25,489 nucleotides of DNA from Bacteroidota bacterium (GTDB lineage: Bacteria > Bacteroidota > Bacteroidia > AKYH767-A > JABDAW01), in contig JAHEYM010000009.1 in NCBI GenBank assembly GCA_023251595.1, forward strand, positions 1 through 25,489, given 5' to 3'. The position numbers and the translations under genes are program-made. Shown in pieces: positions 23,650 to 25,489 of this stretch. The notes beneath the pieces are model-generated. The model ran no database searches. It was not told the origin of the DNA and saw only the letters and a list, made by a program, of their open reading frames with translations. Numbering within the stretch: position 1 is the stretch's first letter; the number at the start of each line of letters is the position of its first letter.

Positions 23650-24375
23650 ATGAAACATAAAATTATAAAAAGCGCTTGTATATATTTAATATTTGCAATA
23701 ATATTATTTTTTCAGTCAGTTCAAGCTATGACATGGAATACAGCGGCAAGCGGGTACTGGAGTGATGGCAATTGTTGGATTGGTGGAATTGCGCCACCCT
23801 ATACATCATCTGATACTTTTTATATTCATAATTTTATTGAAATGCAAAATAGTATTTTTTTGAATGCATCCTCTTTTATGAAAATAGACAGTTCCGCTGC
23901 ATTATGCGGGCATCGCAATATGACATTTCCAACAGGAACTTCTATGTTGAAATATGGGATTCTGGAACTCGATACTTTATTTATTCCGGGTGGACAAATT
24001 CTTTGTTACGCACCCGGACAGGTTATTCTCACTCAGTATGGAGTACTTACAAACGGCGGCTCATTGACGGTAAGTGGACCAAGTATGAGCGTTGGTCCAT
24101 GGTTTACTTGTCTCTCAAAATCATCAGGCATTGAAGAATTGGATGAAAATAATTTCGAGATTTTTCCGAATCCATCTTCAAGAAAATTAAACATTTCTTT
24201 TCCACCGGAAACAAAGCTGCTCAGATTAATTTCTTTTAACGGACAATTAATATTTTACGAAAATGTTGAAAATAAATTGTCCGCAATTTTTGATATTCAA
24301 TCTCAAGGAATTTTCTTTGTTGAAATTGTTTTGGACGATCGGATATATAGAAAAAAGGTTGTTAATTTGAAGTAG
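23650..24375 (+). CDS. Secreted protein with T9SS type A C-terminal sorting domain
   Basis: A 241-residue protein. Signal peptide: KSACIYLIFAIILFFQSVQA, cleaved after VQA. The mature part begins MTWNTAASGYWSDGNCWIGG, the usual start of Bacteroidota surface proteins with filamentous beta repeats, followed by beta-rich stretches. The last 75 residues are a type IX secretion sorting domain: FEIFPNPSSRKLNISF, LLRLISFNGQLIFYE, and QSQGIFFVEIVLDDRIYRKKVVNLK. It would be exported across the outer membrane by T9SS. The body is short for the family and carries no recognised enzyme; it may be a remnant of a longer adhesin. ATG 23650 follows AAAAGAA. It points to Bacteroidota or Ignavibacteriota. Confidence 0.82.
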   Translation: MKHKIIKSACIYLIFAIILFFQSVQAMTWNTAASGYWSDGNCWIGGIAPPYTSSDTFYIHNFIEMQNSIFLNASSFMKIDSSAALCGHRNMTFPTGTSMLKYGILELDTLFIPGGQILCYAPGQVILTQYGVLTNGGSLTVSGPSMSVGPWFTCLSKSSGIEELDENNFEIFPNPSSRKLNISFPPETKLLRLISFNGQLIFYENVENKLSAIFDIQSQGIFFVEIVLDDRIYRKKVVNLK

Positions 24376-24593
24376 CCCATTTTTCATTTCTTCCTCGAGT
24401 TTCTGGAAAGCATGTGTTTGGCTGCGAAGACGCGAAGGCGCAAAGTTTCTATTTTTTCTCCCTTCCCTTTTTTCCTCCCCATTTGGGGAGGCTGGGTGGG
24501 GTTGGGAAGGGTCGGGAATTGGGTCAGGATGTTAAGATTTGGGAAAAGAAATGCGAATCAGCTACAAATTATATGACCACATAATAGGTGCGA
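24376..24593. other. Intergenic stretch with repeat elements, no gene
   Basis: Two elements: three 8-base units GCGAAGAC, GCGAAGGC, GCAAAGTT at about 24424-24447, of the type seen in intergenic repeats of Bacteroidota relatives; and an inverted repeat CCTCCCCA-TT-TGGGGAGG at 24474-24491 followed by a G-rich run (GCTGGGTGGGGTTGGGAAGGG). The hairpin could end transcription from either side. Confidence 0.6.
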
Positions 24594-25220
24594 TTAATTT
24601 GTTATATCGAATCCGAAAAAGAAAGAAGGTTCAATAATCCCGTATTTTGTCTTTAGCTTAATATCCTCAAAATAAAATTTATTCCCCTTCTTTAACTTTG
24701 AAATGTATTGTACTTGACTTTCCGACAAGCAATTTCTATCAGAAAGATATTCCGCATGAAAGCCTAAAGAAATATAAACAATTTTAAAACCTGTAATTTC
24801 AACGTTCTTATAATCAGAGGTGTCTGTATCCGGCTGATAGCGAGCATATTCTTCACTCTAAAACCTTCGTCTTCCTGAAATCCAGTCTTTATCTACCCAG
24901 ATATAGCCGTCTTTAGATGCTAATTTTTTCTCGGCACGATTCATCTTATTAAAAACATTTATTTTATTTTCTATAGCTTTTTTCAATTCTCTTTAGACAT
25001 AGATTTCCTTATCCACCGGCAACCACACCGTATCAATCTCAACCCTCAAACATTTCTGATCGAGAATCCAAGCTACCGAATGTTCGCCGGAAGTAAAACC
25101 GTTTAGTGAGGCATGAATATATAATCGTTGAACCGAATCGGGTTTTGTTTGAGAAGAGAGGGGGTTAATTGTTAACAAAAAACAAATTACAATGAATGTC
25201 CAATTGCATATTTTATTCAT
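24594..25220 (-). pseudogene. Decayed secreted protein, GldM C-terminal-like domain, two in-frame stops
   Basis: From ATG 25220 (alternative 25244) the frame gives a signal peptide (MNKICNWTFIVICFLLTINP) and NGFTSGEHSVAWIL, and runs to TAA at 24993-24995, then a second stop TAG at 24858-24860, and ends at TAA 24594-24596. All segments stay in one frame. After the stops the reading continues as good protein: AEKKLASKDGYIWVDKDWIS, then GFKIVYISLGFHAEYLS and SESQVQYISKLKKGNKFYFED, which follows the GldM C-terminal domain pattern (LSxxQxxxIxxLKxGxKxYFExIxxK). Stop codons are used normally by other genes here, so recoding is unlikely. The 25244-24993 part may still be translated. Confidence 0.7.
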
Positions 25221-25264
25221 TTGTTCACGTCTTTTATTATTCATTTATGTCTGTAAAATGCGTC

Positions 25265-25335
25265 GTTCCTATGGAACTCACAATTTAATAGCTCCTCCCA
25301 ACTCCGGAATAAATTCCGGGGCTACAATATTGGTT
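25265..25335. repeat. REP-like palindromic element
   Basis: GTTCC-TAT-GGAAC (25265-25277) is followed by CCGGAAT-AA-ATTCCGG (25314-25329) and then GGGCTACAATATTGG, with CCCTACGGG just beyond at 25338-25347. Paired short hairpins with the GGCTACAA link are typical of REP-type repeats in FCB-group and planctomycete genomes. The rest of 25221-25489 shows no gene. Confidence 0.55.
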
Positions 25336-25489
25336 GTCCCTACGGGCAATGTCATTAAGTTAAGCATTTAATAAGCTGGTTTAAAGTTAGTAAAGGTTCG
25401 AAATTTACTCTTCGTCTGTGGATTTTTTCTAACTCTTTTGAATTTCCGATTTTTCCTTACTGGCAATGGTGATCGGATGAAATAATCGT

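Noticed and set aside
24594..25244. Stop-codon recoding (TAA/TAG read as an amino acid)
   Set aside because: Other genes in the window end normally on TAA, TAG and TGA without read-through extensions, so nonsense mutation is simpler.

Overview
The window (25.5 kb, AT-rich) looks like chromosome from a member of the Bacteroidota/Ignavibacteriota group. The evidence is a secreted protein with a type IX secretion C-terminal sorting domain (23650-24375), a Bacteroidetes-style TAnnTTTG promoter before the integrase, and weak or absent Shine-Dalgarno sequences. No rRNA or intact tRNA gene and no CRISPR array was found.

Left flank (1-2209): a DUF1016/YhcG-type PDDEXK nuclease gene, cut by the window edge and carrying two identical in-frame palindromes, and an exported PAP2 phosphatase.

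Integrated island (about 2210-23178): both ends carry a piece of the same tRNA 3' half in the same orientation (2210-2234 degraded; 23133-23178 longer, best read as tRNA-Arg with anticodon CCG). The left arm (2388-9094, + strand) is a mobility/replication module: tyrosine integrase, a 55-residue ORF, a large unknown protein, a Xis/AlpA-like HTH protein, a RepA-like RecA-fold ATPase, a block of eight TTTGCAAA-type repeats (candidate replication origin), a zinc-ribbon/Toprim-like primase-related protein, and an HTH protein with a weak resemblance to phage terminase small subunits. The layout recalls phage satellites or small integrative elements.

The right arm (22852-9151, - strand) is a 13.7-kb run of ten same-strand genes that looks like a composite defence operon. 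In transcription order: a possible DUF3395-like protein, an STM4504/CBY_0614-type Abi_C protein, a HEPN protein translationally coupled to a Cas2/SinR-like small protein, a beta-class DNA methyltransferase, an AAA+ ATPase and an S8 subtilisin-like protease (IetA/IetS-like), a BPTD_3080-type helicase-nuclease restriction subunit, a signal-anchored coiled-coil protein, and a six-TM protein. The most notable point is that the IetAS-like pair sits inside the methyltransferase/restriction pair with gaps of 11, 2 and 4 bases, so the four genes may act as one unit. The methyltransferase also has an altered motif I.

Right flank (23179-25489): a 5'-truncated gene abutting the tRNA fragment, the T9SS-cargo protein, a pseudogene with two in-frame stops, and several palindromic or REP-like repeats. 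This stretch is decayed compared with the island.
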